Assembly (NCBI GenBank): GCA_000166735.2
Contig: AEMJ01000061.1
Location: 1-38,814, forward strand
DNA length: 38,814 bases
Direction: 5' to 3'
Source of the DNA: Leuconostoc inhae KCTC 3774
GTDB taxonomy: Bacteria > Bacillota > Bacilli > Lactobacillales > Lactobacillaceae
Shown here: positions 8,756 through 17,286 of the stretch, piece by piece
Position numbering within the stretch: the first letter of the stretch is position 1
Layout: each line of letters opens with the position of its first letter
The notes under the pieces: model-generated
Databases searched by the model: none
The model's input: only the letters and a program-made list of their open reading frames with translations
Told to the model about the DNA's origin: nothing
Made by a program: the position numbers and the translations under genes

Positions 8756-9061
8756 TTATGATTCATTGTTAAATTCAACTTCTTCTAGCATATCCGTAAT
8801 CGTATCAATGAAATCAGAATCTTCTAATTGCTTTAAAATAGCCTCATCTTTTTTGCCCTGCATACTGACAAGCAAATTGGCTACAATATTTTCCCACATG
8901 GCATCGGCATTACGTTCCAATTTCACAGTGCCGTATTGTGCCCGTTCTTTGCGCGCATTGTTTTTTGTTTCTTGAAAAACGTAGGCTTTCATTAAGACAT
9001 TATCAACAATTTGTGTGGATAATGCTTGTTCTAACGCTTTTCTAAATTCTGGTAACTGCAT
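8756..9061 (-). CDS. Conserved-looking hypothetical protein, 101 residues
   Basis: I do not recognise the family. The start ATG follows GGGAGA at 7 bases, and the codon use resembles its neighbours, so it is probably real. The protein is mixed and mostly helical in appearance, with no membrane segment or signal peptide; the last 30 residues are strongly acidic (QLEDSDFIDTITDMLEEVEF). It starts 50 bases after the PepV gene, in the same direction, and may be co-transcribed with it. A cytoplasmic protein is likely; nothing in sequence or context tells its role. Confidence 0.7.
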   Translation of the reverse strand: MQLPEFRKALEQALSTQIVDNVLMKAYVFQETKNNARKERAQYGTVKLERNADAMWENIVANLLVSMQGKKDEAILKQLEDSDFIDTITDMLEEVEFNNES

Positions 9062-9110
9062 TTTTTCTCCCTAATTGCTGTAGCGTTGATTTTATTCCAA
9101 AAAATCTCAC

Positions 9111-10568
9111 TTATTTTGACAATTCATATAATGCCTGAGCAAATATAGCTTGCGCTCTGGGTATATTTTCTAACAATACATACTCATCTGGTTGATGGCT
9201 CATCACTTCCACATTTGGAAATTGCCCCCCGAATGCAACACCACGTTTTAACAGGCGTGCATACGAACCACCATTTGATATTTTATAAGTTTTTGCCGTG
9301 TTTGTGTGCTGCGCATAAACTGATTCTAGCGTTTGTACAATCGGATCATCAAGATTAACCATATGTGGTTGATTACCAAATTGCGTTTCCTTGAAAATTT
9401 TAGCATTGAGATCACCAATATGTCGCTGAACTTGTGTTAAAATCGCTGTTTCAGTTATACCAATTGGAAAACGAAATTGAATTCGTATCTGACTAGGTTG
9501 TGCTTGTCGATAAGTCATTTTACCGATATTCATCGTGAGATCGCCCATAATAGCATCATGAAATACAAGACCCACTTTTTCACCAAACACATTCTGATGA
9601 TTATCATCACCCAAAAATTCTAAAAAAGCGTGTGCTTGTCCTTCAAATGCAAATCGGTTCAAAAAATGTGCCAAATACGTTCCTGCGTTTAACCCATCCT
9701 CTGGATAGGCCCCGTGTACTGCTTTCCCATACAAAGTCAATAAAATGTGGCCATCATCGTACTGACCAATACCGGTGATTAAAGGTGTTTGTGTTAGATA
9801 CTGTTCATAGATGGCTAAAAATTGATTGATGTCAAAATTATTTGGCAAACTAACTATCGCTTTTGCGACACCAGGCACAACATTATCTCGTTCACCAGCC
9901 TCAAACTTAAGTAACTGCCAGTCAGAATCGAGGCGTGTCTCCCCCTGAAATTTAATTGTAATTGTTTGGACACCTTTTTCCCCTGGTACTACTGGAAATG
10001 CCCCGTCTGGCGAGAATCCCAACGTTGGTTCCCCAACTTGTGCCAAATACGTCTTCATATCACGCCAATCAGATTCTTCATCACTACCAAATATCAAACG
10101 GATACTGCGTTTTGGTAAAAAACCATTGTTCTTTAATTGTAGTAAAGCATAATAACTGGCAATTAAGTCAGCTTTCATATCATGTGTGCCGCGTCCATAA
10201 AGACGATTACCAACAATTTTGGGACTAAACGGTAGGGTCATTCGCCAAGCAGACGCGTTACCTGGGACAACGTCCACATGTGACAAAACGCCAACCGTCT
10301 CATCCGCATCATTTGGTCCATAATCAACGACAACGACCATGTTATCAGCCACACGGGTTACTGTAAAACCGTCACGAGTCGCTAAATCGAACAAAAATTG
10401 CAGCGCAGTCTCGATACCAATTCCAAATGGCTGTTGAAACGTCGCTGTTGTTGTATCTAAAACTGACGGAATCGCCAAAAATTGCAACAAATCTTGTTGC
10501 AATGATGGTTGGTACTTTTTTGCTTCTTCTTGCCACTCCCGTGCTGTTTTTTGCATATAATTAACCAA
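9111..10568 (-). CDS. pepV: Dipeptidase of the PepV type (M20 family)
   Basis: Zinc aminopeptidase that splits dipeptides in the cytoplasm, the last step of peptide use in lactic acid bacteria. 485 residues. Active-site motifs: SHVDVVPG near 95 (zinc His and catalytic Asp), GRGTHDMKAD near 125 (bridging Asp; most PepV read GRG..DDKGP, so this copy is a variant), GSDEESDW near 162 (catalytic Glu pair), FSPDGAFPVVPGEKG near 185, and HQPDEY near 465. The listed start is TTG at 10568, 2 bases after the upstream stop and 5 after AGG; an ATG 4 codons downstream (10556) is the alternative but has no clear binding site. It follows the ECF T component closely and may share its transcript. Confidence 0.88.
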   Translation of the reverse strand: MVNYMQKTAREWQEEAKKYQPSLQQDLLQFLAIPSVLDTTTATFQQPFGIGIETALQFLFDLATRDGFTVTRVADNMVVVVDYGPNDADETVGVLSHVDVVPGNASAWRMTLPFSPKIVGNRLYGRGTHDMKADLIASYYALLQLKNNGFLPKRSIRLIFGSDEESDWRDMKTYLAQVGEPTLGFSPDGAFPVVPGEKGVQTITIKFQGETRLDSDWQLLKFEAGERDNVVPGVAKAIVSLPNNFDINQFLAIYEQYLTQTPLITGIGQYDDGHILLTLYGKAVHGAYPEDGLNAGTYLAHFLNRFAFEGQAHAFLEFLGDDNHQNVFGEKVGLVFHDAIMGDLTMNIGKMTYRQAQPSQIRIQFRFPIGITETAILTQVQRHIGDLNAKIFKETQFGNQPHMVNLDDPIVQTLESVYAQHTNTAKTYKISNGGSYARLLKRGVAFGGQFPNVEVMSHQPDEYVLLENIPRAQAIFAQALYELSK

Positions 10569-10570
10569 TC

Positions 10571-11407
10571 TTACCTATTCTGAAATGGATTATATAAACG
10601 ACCACCATTGCTGATTAAAAGTCCTATACCAGTAACAATAACGACAATTGAACCAATAAAAACTAGCATATCACGTTTTGAAAAGGCTTGTTCTTGGTAC
10701 CAAGATCGTTTTTTCCCTCTACCAAAACGCCGTAGTTCCATGGCCTGACTAATTGTTTCAATGCGATCCAAACTTGTAAATATCAAAGGTATAATAATTT
10801 GTACAGCACCCTTTGATCTTGCTAATAGTGACTCTTTTTTAGATATTTCATACCCACGTGCTTGTTGCGCCAAGCTAATTGTGTGATAGTCACTTTGAAC
10901 ATCAGGAATATAGCGCAAGGTAATGGCAAAAGAATAGGCTATTTTATAAGGTACACCAATTTTATTCAAACCTGCAGCAAACTCACTTGGATTGGTCGTG
11001 AACAGCAAAATAATTGCCAACGGCAGTGAGAATAAATACTTTAACAACAAGTTAAATTCATAAAACACTTGCTCTTCTGTAATTGTCCAATAACCACTAC
11101 CAAACAAAGCATGATGCGTGCCATACAACTGCGCGCCATATTGTGGCGCAAGCACAGTCACCATCACTAAGTTGATCACTGCAAAGAAAAGTACCAATTT
11201 CAACATAAGTGCATATTCATGATATTTTATTTGCGCCATTTTCATTAAAATAATCGCTAAAATGCCTAGTGCTAACAGGAAACGTGTATCATAAGAAATC
11301 ATGCCCATTGTACTTATTGCCAAAAAACCAACTAGTTTTGCTGTACCAGTTGTGTGATTAAGCCAAGTATCCCGTTCTTTGTATCCAAATAAATTATTCA
11401 TAGTCAT
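10571..11407 (-). CDS. ECF transporter T component (EcfT/CbiQ family)
   Basis: Membrane scaffold that couples the ATPase to the substrate-binding S component of an energy-coupling-factor importer. 278 residues, about five or six membrane segments, and the two cytoplasmic coupling motifs of the family: SLAQQARGYE near 180 and AMELRRFGRG near 225, which dock onto the ATPases. The gene follows the fused ATPase with an 83-base gap and the UPF0397 S component, so it belongs to a dedicated (group I-like) system. Intact. Confidence 0.9.
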   Translation of the reverse strand: MTMNNLFGYKERDTWLNHTTGTAKLVGFLAISTMGMISYDTRFLLALGILAIILMKMAQIKYHEYALMLKLVLFFAVINLVMVTVLAPQYGAQLYGTHHALFGSGYWTITEEQVFYEFNLLLKYLFSLPLAIILLFTTNPSEFAAGLNKIGVPYKIAYSFAITLRYIPDVQSDYHTISLAQQARGYEISKKESLLARSKGAVQIIIPLIFTSLDRIETISQAMELRRFGRGKKRSWYQEQAFSKRDMLVFIGSIVVIVTGIGLLISNGGRLYNPFQNR

Positions 11408-11489
11408 TATGCCAAAAAAATATCATTTTTGTGTCAATAAAATATTCACACACATTAGTCAGCACGTTTTTCCTTCCAAAATATTCAAA

Positions 11490-13173
11490 CTACACTTGTC
11501 CATGGACAATCGCCGCATTTAACTCTTCGGGATTTGAAATACCCAACCGATTCGCTAATTGATAAATACTTGTTGTGCGCAAGCTAGCTGCCGTTACTAA
11601 CTTTTCATTTGCTAGTAGCTCAGCAGGTGTCGTATCTGCCAACAACTGACCATCAACAACTACCAAGGCACGTTCTACAAAATTAGCTAATAAATGCATG
11701 TCGTGTGTAATGATGACAATCGTTGTTTTTCTTGCTGATTAATTGTCGCTAAGAAATTTAATAGATCTCCTGTATGTGTCGCATCTTGTCCAGCAGTTGG
11801 TTCATCTAAAATTAAAATTTGAGGTGCTAATACTAACACAGCAGCAATTGTTAGACGCTTTTTTTGACCAAAACTAAGCGCCGATATTGGCCAATGCCGC
11901 ATATTATCAAGGTCAATTAATTTTAGAACAGCACGTGTACGTGCTTCGACATCGTCAGTTGGTACATGGCGTAATATTAATCCACTAGCTACTTCCTCAA
12001 AAACAGTTGCCTTAGTTATCATATGGTTTGGATTCTGAAGTACGTAGCCGATATTATCTGCACGTTCTTTAATTGATTGTTGTAAGACTGATTCGCCATC
12101 TAATAAAATATCACCTGCATCAGGCATCAAAAATCCTGTCAATAAATGCGATAATGTTGTTTTTCCTGACCCATTTTTACCAACAATACCCAAAACTTCA
12201 CCTTGATGAATAACCGTGTTAAATTGTTTAAATAACTGCTGATTTTTATCATAACTGAAATCGATATTTTTAATCACTAACTTTGGCGTGTGATGTAATC
12301 CTTTTTTACCGGTATCTTCAGTTTCTCAATAGCCAACTTATTTTCATCTACAACGACCCGCTGAACATCTGCCACATTTGCTAGGGACGCAACGTCAACA
12401 TTTGCACGACGCAATAATTTAACATATAAAGGCTCATCTAAGCCATTTTCTGGCAAGATACCCGATTGAATCATTTCTGTCGGGGTGCCATTGGCTACAA
12501 TTCGACCATCTGCCATAACAATCACACGATCAACATGTGCGCTAAGTACTTCTTCAATGCGATGTTCTATGATGACAACGGTTAACTCACGCTCCGTTTG
12601 TAACTTGTCAATCATTTCCATTGCGACCACACCAGCAGCTGGATCTAAACTTGCCAAGGGTTCATCAAACAACAACAATTTACCATCATCAACCAAAACA
12701 CCCGCCATCGCTGTGCGTTGCTTTTGACCACCGGAAAGTGCTTGCGGTGCTAAACCTAAACGTTCTCCCAAACCAAATCGATTGGCCCACTTACTCACCT
12801 CTGCCTTAATATGAGACACGGGCTGATTGTCGTTTTCAAGCGCAAAAGCAATATCTTCTGCCACTGTCAACCCGACAAACTGAGCATCGGAATCTTGCAA
12901 TACTGTCCCCGCTTGCAAAGACAAATCAAAGAGCGTTTGTTCAATAATATTTTCACCATTTAACGTTAACTTACCCGTAATATCACCAGCATAAGCCTGT
13001 GGAATGAGCCCATTAAGCAAACGAAGAAGCGTCGTTTTTCCAGAACCAGATGCGCCAGCAATGAGTACTTTTTCTCCTGGATAAATTTGGAAACTCACAT
13101 CGTGAAGTGTTGGTTCAGCCTGTGCATGATATTTAAATGTAACATGTTGAAAATCAATTATTGGTGCTGGCAT
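11490..13173 (-). CDS. ECF transporter ATPase, two fused ABC domains (two frameshifts)
   Basis: Energises the ECF importer. The sequence shows two ABC domains in different frames: domain 1 (from 13173) with Walker A GASGSGKTT, signature ALSGGQKQR and LLFDEPLASLD; domain 2 with GKNGSGKTT, signature ALSFGQKKR and LILDEPTAGQD. Two repairs fuse all of it into one protein of about 561 residues: one A added to A6 (plus T6 at 12302-12307) turns PVKKDYITRQS-stop into PVKKGLHHTPKLVIKNIDF, and one A added to A5 (plus T5 at 11726-11730) turns QEKQRLSS into QEKTTIVIITHDMHLLANF, restoring the H-loop histidine. Two-domain ATPases are the rule for UPF0397 systems, which supports fusion over two genes. Confidence 0.85.
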
Positions 13174-13226
13174 AATATTCCCTTGAATTTATTTATGTAC
13201 GCAAGCATTTGCTTGCTTAGTAATCA

Positions 13227-13793
13227 TTATTCGTTTCGTAAACTATTTTTCTTTGGTCGTGATTTAACATAGGCCACCAAAAGCAATGATCCGATAATCG
13301 CAACAGACAATGAATTCACTACTGCTGTAACAGCGCCTTGTAGAAAGACTTTTTGCGCAGCCTCTTTGTAAATCAAAATATCACCGATTGGTGCGATAAT
13401 GAACCACGCAATAATATTCGAAACTACTTGCCAAATATTAAATTGTATTAATTTTTTGTTTGATAAGTTACCATATTCCAAGGCTAAATATTTTTTCCCG
13501 AGACCAAGTAAAAAGCCAAAAATACCATCAGCAATTACCCAAGACCACCAAGGTGATCCATAAGTGACAGCATCATTTAGTGTATGACCAATAAAGCCAA
13601 CTAACAAACCAACTACTGGACCAAACAAGCCAGCAATTAAAGCCAACCAACCTTCTGCCACATTAATAGTGGTGTTTGGTACACCTGTTGGAATGGCAAT
13701 AAATTTCATTAGCACAAAGAAGACTGCTGCCCCAATACCTGTTGCCACAACGGAACGGACTGAAAAGCCCTCAGATTTTTTCTTAGTATTCAT
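13227..13793 (-). CDS. UPF0397 family S component of ECF transporter (MtsT-like)
   Basis: Membrane protein that binds the substrate of the ECF importer. 188 residues with about five membrane segments and the family hallmarks [49 protein letters not shown] and a basic C-terminus [15 protein letters not shown] follows AAGGAGT. UPF0397 proteins have been predicted to bring in methionine-related compounds in lactic acid bacteria (MtsT); the T-box upstream, whose specifier is most likely ATG, agrees with this. The substrate is inferred, not shown. First gene of the S-ATPase-T operon. Confidence 0.88.
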   Translation of the reverse strand: MNTKKKSEGFSVRSVVATGIGAAVFFVLMKFIAIPTGVPNTTINVAEGWLALIAGLFGPVVGLLVGFIGHTLNDAVTYGSPWWSWVIADGIFGFLLGLGKKYLALEYGNLSNKKLIQFNIWQVVSNIIAWFIIAPIGDILIYKEAAQKVFLQGAVTAVVNSLSVAIIGSLLLVAYVKSRPKKNSLRNE

Positions 13794-13974
13794 TTATTGT
13801 ACTCCTTTTTCTAAAGCTAAATTAAGCTTTCTTTGGTTAACAACACTATCTAATTTGGTTAAACATCAAAACATGATCAACTTGTAACGCGAGATGGTTA
13901 TTCATCATGATTCTTTATTTTACCAACATATCTTTAACAATCATGGGCATAATTGTTTCCAATTTTAAGTTAAT

Positions 13975-14011
13975 AAAAAAGTCCCAGTTAATCATAATGA
14001 TTAACTGGGAC
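13975..14011 (-). terminator. T-box terminator hairpin
   Basis: Minus-strand GTCCCAGTTAATCA, loop TTA, TGATTAACTGGGAC followed by six T: a 14-bp stem, the strongest terminator in the window. It stands just downstream of the T-box sequence and 180 bases ahead of the UPF0397 gene, as expected for transcription attenuation. Confidence 0.93.
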
Positions 14012-14215
14012 GCAATAAACGTGGTACCACCCAAATTTAACTATTAACTACCTAAGCTTTGGTTAATAATCCTTATAGTGATAACGGTACTAACCGGACA
14101 AATAGCTGACACTACTTGTCATCTCCACGCTCATATTCAACATTTTATGACATATCGGCTCTCACTATTCCGACTCGCTTCTTTGACACGTAATGCCTAC
14201 TCTTCGCTTCATTGA
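13975..14215 (-). promoter_or_regulatory. T-box riboswitch controlling the ECF operon
   Basis: tRNA-sensing leader. The hallmark GGTGGTACCACG is at 14019-14031 on the minus strand and the terminator at 13975-14011. Stem I features are visible upstream: AGAGTAGG (AGUA-type loop), the apical GAGTCGG...GCCGATAT arm, and a GCATT/AATGT helix next to the specifier side. The 3' strand of the specifier loop reads TTGAATATGAGCGTGG; the specifier is either ATG (14132-14134, followed by A) or TAT. ATG (methionine) fits the predicted role of the UPF0397 importer and TAT specifiers are uncommon. A promoter with TTGACT lies upstream near 14236-14241. Confidence 0.9.
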
Positions 14216-14278
14216 TTTATTAAGATATGATAAGTTTAAGTCAATTCTTAATTTTTGTCAATTTATTTATTATTTTTA

Positions 14279-14821
14279 TCAGTCTGGTAAGATAATTTGT
14301 GTTGAAGGTCCTTGTTGCGTTTGAATTTCTTGTTGTTCCTGAACAAGATAGCTTGGAAATAACGTCAAAGCCTTTTCTTCAAAGCCAACCACTGAAGATC
14401 CTAAAATACGCGTGACTAGTTCTAGCAAACGTTCTTCAAATGAGTCTTTATCAATCTGTTCAATTTCTTGCTTCAAAGGTTGCTGGTACATATTAATATG
14501 TACATGAGGCATCAAAGCATAATCGCGGCCAATTAATGCTGACCATGCTTCAAAAACTTCATTAGGAACCTCTTCCTGATCACTCTGAGTCAAAGGCATA
14601 AAATTGACACTAAATGTATTGTTAGCTTCGCCTTCTTCATCGAAAGCTTCCTGTGTGATGTTACCATCAGTCAATTCTAATGCATAATCAAAATCGAATA
14701 CACGCCGCTCATCAAAAATATGAATGAATCCAGCCGTTTCCTGTCCTTCGTTAGCCTCATCAACAACACGTAAAATGCGATCGCGTTGTCCATTAAAAAG
14801 TTGTTGTGTAAAATATGGCAT
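14279..14821 (-). CDS. Hypothetical acidic protein, 180 residues, probably leaderless
   Basis: I do not recognise the family. The protein is soluble and strongly acidic, rich in Glu and Gln, with no signal peptide or membrane segment; a run such as EEVPNEVFEAWSALIGRDY and a VTRILGSSVVGFEEKALTLF segment suggest a folded domain. An in-frame TGA 9 bases upstream fixes the start at or after ATG 14821. That ATG is only 10 bases from the -10 TATACA of a consensus promoter, and there is no ribosome binding site, so translation would begin on an almost leaderless mRNA. It is monocistronic, with the T-box promoter following. Confidence 0.75.
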   Translation of the reverse strand: MPYFTQQLFNGQRDRILRVVDEANEGQETAGFIHIFDERRVFDFDYALELTDGNITQEAFDEEGEANNTFSVNFMPLTQSDQEEVPNEVFEAWSALIGRDYALMPHVHINMYQQPLKQEIEQIDKDSFEERLLELVTRILGSSVVGFEEKALTLFPSYLVQEQQEIQTQQGPSTQIILPD

Positions 14822-14831
14822 GATCTGTCAG

Positions 14832-14860
14832 TGTATACCTGCTGTTAACTAATATGTCAA
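14832..14860 (-). promoter_or_regulatory. Consensus promoter 10 bases ahead of the start codon
   Basis: Minus-strand TTGACA (14855-14860), 17-base spacer, TATACA (14832-14837). With a usual start 6-8 bases after the -10, the transcript would begin 2-4 bases before ATG 14821. Overlapping this promoter is an 8-codon mini-ORF (ATG TAT AAA AGA ...) with GGAGG ahead of it, which would only be made from a promoter further upstream. Confidence 0.7.
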
Positions 14861-14961
14861 CAATCTTTTATACATTTCCTCCAATACATCTGTTACCCAA
14901 TTTTAACACAAGCACGACCTAACCGCTATGACCACAACTAGTTTTACTATTATTTATCTAA

Positions 14962-14994
14962 CAAAAAACGTCCAGAACAACTACCGCTCTGAAC
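14962..14994 (-). terminator. Terminator of adhP
   Basis: Minus-strand GTTCAGAGC, 7-base loop, GTTCTGGAC (9 bp with G-U pairs) followed by GTTTTTTG, about 12 bases after the adhP stop codon. Confidence 0.8.
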
Positions 14995-15005
14995 ATTCAT
15001 TAACA

Positions 15006-16061
15006 TTATAGTGCTGTTAAATCAAATACTTTACGACCTGTAATACTTCCGGCTTTCATCTCATCAATTACTTCGTTCATATCGTTAAAGTTAACTTTTT
15101 CTACAATGGGCTTAACTTTACCTTCGGCACCAAATTGAAAGGCTTCCTTCAAATCTGCACGTGTACCAACCAATGAACCACGGACTTCGATACCATCTAA
15201 TACAGTTTTTGCAATGTTTAGAGCCATATCACCTTGTGGTAAGGCAACTGCGACCAATTTACCCATTGGGCGTAATGAGCTGACAGCTTGGTCAAATGCT
15301 GCTGCATTAACGGCCGTTACTTGTGCGTTATGAACACCACCTGTTGCCTTTTGCACTTCAGCAGCAACATCGGCTACTTTCTTACGATTAATCAAAACCT
15401 CAGCACCGTTTGCCTTGGCAGCAGCAAGCTTGTCATCATTGCCATCAATAACAGCAACATGTGCACCGAAAACATTATGAGCATACTGCACAGCTAGATT
15501 GCCTAAACCACCAGCACCATGAACGGAAACCCATTGTCCAGGCTTTGTTTCACCAACTTTAAGTGACTTATACATAGTCACACCTGCACACGTAATTGAT
15601 GTGGCTTCAACTGGATCTAATCCTTCTGGTACTTTAACAGCATACTTTGCATTGACAACAGTCTGTTGTGACATTGCACCATCAACTGTATAACCTGAGT
15701 TACGGACTTTACGGCAAAATGTTTCATTCCCTGAAACACAATAATCGCATACACCACAAGCGTCATAGAACCAAGCAACTGACACACGATCACCAATTTT
15801 CAAGTAATCGCCCGCACCTTCCGCAAGCTTTGATACACGTCCAACACCTTCATGACCAATAACACGACGGAACTGACCATTTCGTTGACCTATTTCATTT
15901 GGATTGCCAAAATCAGCACCGGCAACATGCAAGTCTGTGTGGCACAAACCAACATATTCCATATCTACTAAAGCTTCACCAAATGTTAATGGCCTTGGTG
16001 TCCAATCATCAATTAAATCAACGTATCCATTTGGTGTTTCACGTACAACTGCTGCTTTCAT
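15006..16061 (-). CDS. adhP: Zinc-dependent alcohol dehydrogenase, AdhP type
   Basis: Reduces acetaldehyde to ethanol with NADH, helping to reoxidise cofactor in heterofermentation. 351 residues, intact. Catalytic zinc ligands in [10 protein letters not shown] (Cys/His near 40) and IGHEGVGRV near 68 (His-Glu), the structural zinc cluster [15 protein letters not shown] near 100-115, and the Rossmann motif [13 protein letters not shown] near 175 with an Asp after the next strand (VIDGND), pointing to NADH. It has a near-consensus promoter, a 50-bp palindrome upstream and its own terminator, so it is monocistronic. Confidence 0.95.
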   Translation of the reverse strand: MKAAVVRETPNGYVDLIDDWTPRPLTFGEALVDMEYVGLCHTDLHVAGADFGNPNEIGQRNGQFRRVIGHEGVGRVSKLAEGAGDYLKIGDRVSVAWFYDACGVCDYCVSGNETFCRKVRNSGYTVDGAMSQQTVVNAKYAVKVPEGLDPVEATSITCAGVTMYKSLKVGETKPGQWVSVHGAGGLGNLAVQYAHNVFGAHVAVIDGNDDKLAAAKANGAEVLINRKKVADVAAEVQKATGGVHNAQVTAVNAAAFDQAVSSLRPMGKLVAVALPQGDMALNIAKTVLDGIEVRGSLVGTRADLKEAFQFGAEGKVKPIVEKVNFNDMNEVIDEMKAGSITGRKVFDLTAL

Positions 16062-16101
16062 AATAATACCCCTTTTTCCATGTGAACTAATTTACAAATT
16101 A

Positions 16102-16130
16102 ATTGTACGCGCTTTTTTATTATTTGTAAA
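16102..16130 (-). promoter_or_regulatory. Promoter of adhP
   Basis: Minus-strand TTTACA (16125-16130), 17-base spacer, TACAAT (16102-16107), about 40 bases ahead of the adhP ATG, which follows AAAGGGG. Confidence 0.8.
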
Positions 16131-16150
16131 GATTACAGCTCTTTTTATTA

Positions 16151-16200
16151 TTTATTTTGTCAGCGAAAGTGATTTGATTCACTTTCACTGACAAAATAAA
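16151..16200. repeat. 50-bp near-perfect palindrome just upstream of the adhP promoter
   Basis: Two 22-base arms (TTTATTTTGTCAG then GAAAGTGA, mirrored by TCACTTTC then CTGACAAAATAAA) with a single mismatch (C/A) flank TTTGAT. It ends about 20 bases before the -35 of adhP. The core GTGA-N6-TCAC resembles the half-sites of a Rex (NADH sensor) operator, but the flanking bases do not fit well. The outer A/T part also supplies the T-rich tail of the neighbouring terminator at 16192-16222. Confidence 0.85.
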
Positions 16201-16222
16201 AGTACGTGACACATCACGTACT
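16192..16222 (-). terminator. Terminator of the quinone-reductase-like gene
   Basis: Minus-strand AGTACGTGA, loop TGTG, TCACGTACT (9 bp, perfect) then TTTATTTT, 10 bases after the stop codon at 16232. Confidence 0.85.
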
Positions 16223-16231
16223 ACCAACACA

Positions 16232-17134
16232 TTATTCAAAAGTTAACACTAATTTGCCTATTACATGTTTTAGAGTTTGAAATGTCTTCAAATTTTCAAC
16301 ATTAAACGGCTTAATGTCTGAAATAATTACCTTGATCTTATCCTCTGATACCAACTGAAGGAGATCTCTTAATTGTTCCCCATTTGATTTTAAGTAACCA
16401 TGTGTAACGCGTACATCACTATCATCTCCAACAAGTGACACTAAACGGCCTGTTGGCTTTAATACAGACAACGCCTGTTTAAGCGTATCATGACCTATTG
16501 TATCCAAAATGACATCAACACCTTCTGGTATTATTTTAACCAATTGATCTGCACGTGCATCAATCACATGTAAATTCGAATCAAATTGTTTTAGGAAGCT
16601 GATACCTTCACCAACCGCTGTCGTGAAAATCTCATTTACCCCACGTAATTTAGCCATTTGTAACGCAGTCAAACCAACTGAACCAGCACCCCCTAATATT
16701 AATACAGACTCGTCTGCCTGGACATTCAAGTCTTCAGTGATTATTTGATAACCTGTTTGTGCACCCAATGCTAAAGCTGCTGCCTGTGCATAACTCACAT
16801 TATCTGGTATTTTAGCCACAGTTTTGCGACCTAAAGCGACAAATTCAGCATAACTATTCAAATGTGGTGAAGCAGCTACTCGATCTCCAATAGTAAAACC
16901 AGTGACTTCTTCGCCTAGTGCAATTATTTCACCAGCCACAGATGACCCTGGAATTAAAGGTACTGTCTTTTCTTGACCCATTAATCCTTGTCTAAATTTC
17001 ACATCATAAGGATCAATTGCTGTTGCGTGCTGTTTAACTAAAACTTGAGTTGGTTTGATAATCGGCTGCACAGCTGTTTTCGTTGCAACCAATACATCAA
17101 CATCCCCATAATCAATCATTTCAATGGCATACAT
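16232..17134 (-). CDS. Zinc-free medium-chain dehydrogenase, quinone-oxidoreductase-like
   Basis: Probable NADPH-dependent reductase of quinones or enals. 300 residues, intact. N-terminal GroES-like domain with HATAIDPYDVKFRQGL and PLIPGSSVAGEIIALG, no zinc-ligand cysteines; Rossmann motif ILGGAGSVGLTALQMAK near 150. The substrate cannot be read from sequence. A TATAAT-type -10 lies at 17175-17180; no strong ribosome binding site precedes the ATG. It has its own terminator. Confidence 0.88.
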   Translation of the reverse strand: MYAIEMIDYGDVDVLVATKTAVQPIIKPTQVLVKQHATAIDPYDVKFRQGLMGQEKTVPLIPGSSVAGEIIALGEEVTGFTIGDRVAASPHLNSYAEFVALGRKTVAKIPDNVSYAQAAALALGAQTGYQIITEDLNVQADESVLILGGAGSVGLTALQMAKLRGVNEIFTTAVGEGISFLKQFDSNLHVIDARADQLVKIIPEGVDVILDTIGHDTLKQALSVLKPTGRLVSLVGDDSDVRVTHGYLKSNGEQLRDLLQLVSEDKIKVIISDIKPFNVENLKTFQTLKHVIGKLVLTFE

Positions 17135-17218
17135 TTTATCACGCTTTCTACATCATTTTTAGATTTATAACCTTATTATATTGCAAACTACTAGTCATGT
17201 CGTAAACTTTGCTTAACA

Positions 17219-17272
17219 TAAAAAGTACCATCTCCATTAGCGTCTAATATAAACGATCATGAGATAGTACTT
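17219..17272 (-). terminator. Terminator of gltX
   Basis: Minus-strand AAGTACTATCTC pairs with GAGATGGTACTT (12 bp, one G-U) around a 24-26-base loop and is followed by five T. It starts 15 bases after the gltX stop. Confidence 0.75.
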
Positions 17273-17286
17273 AATTGTGTCACTAC

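Noticed and set aside
11490-13173. Three separate ABC ATPase genes
   Set aside because: Two one-base repairs at homopolymers join all pieces into the two-domain ATPase typical of UPF0397 systems; the third piece alone has no ATP site.
16151-16200. Simple terminator
   Set aside because: The palindrome is not followed by a T run on either strand; the neighbouring 9-bp hairpin at 16201-16222 already serves as terminator.
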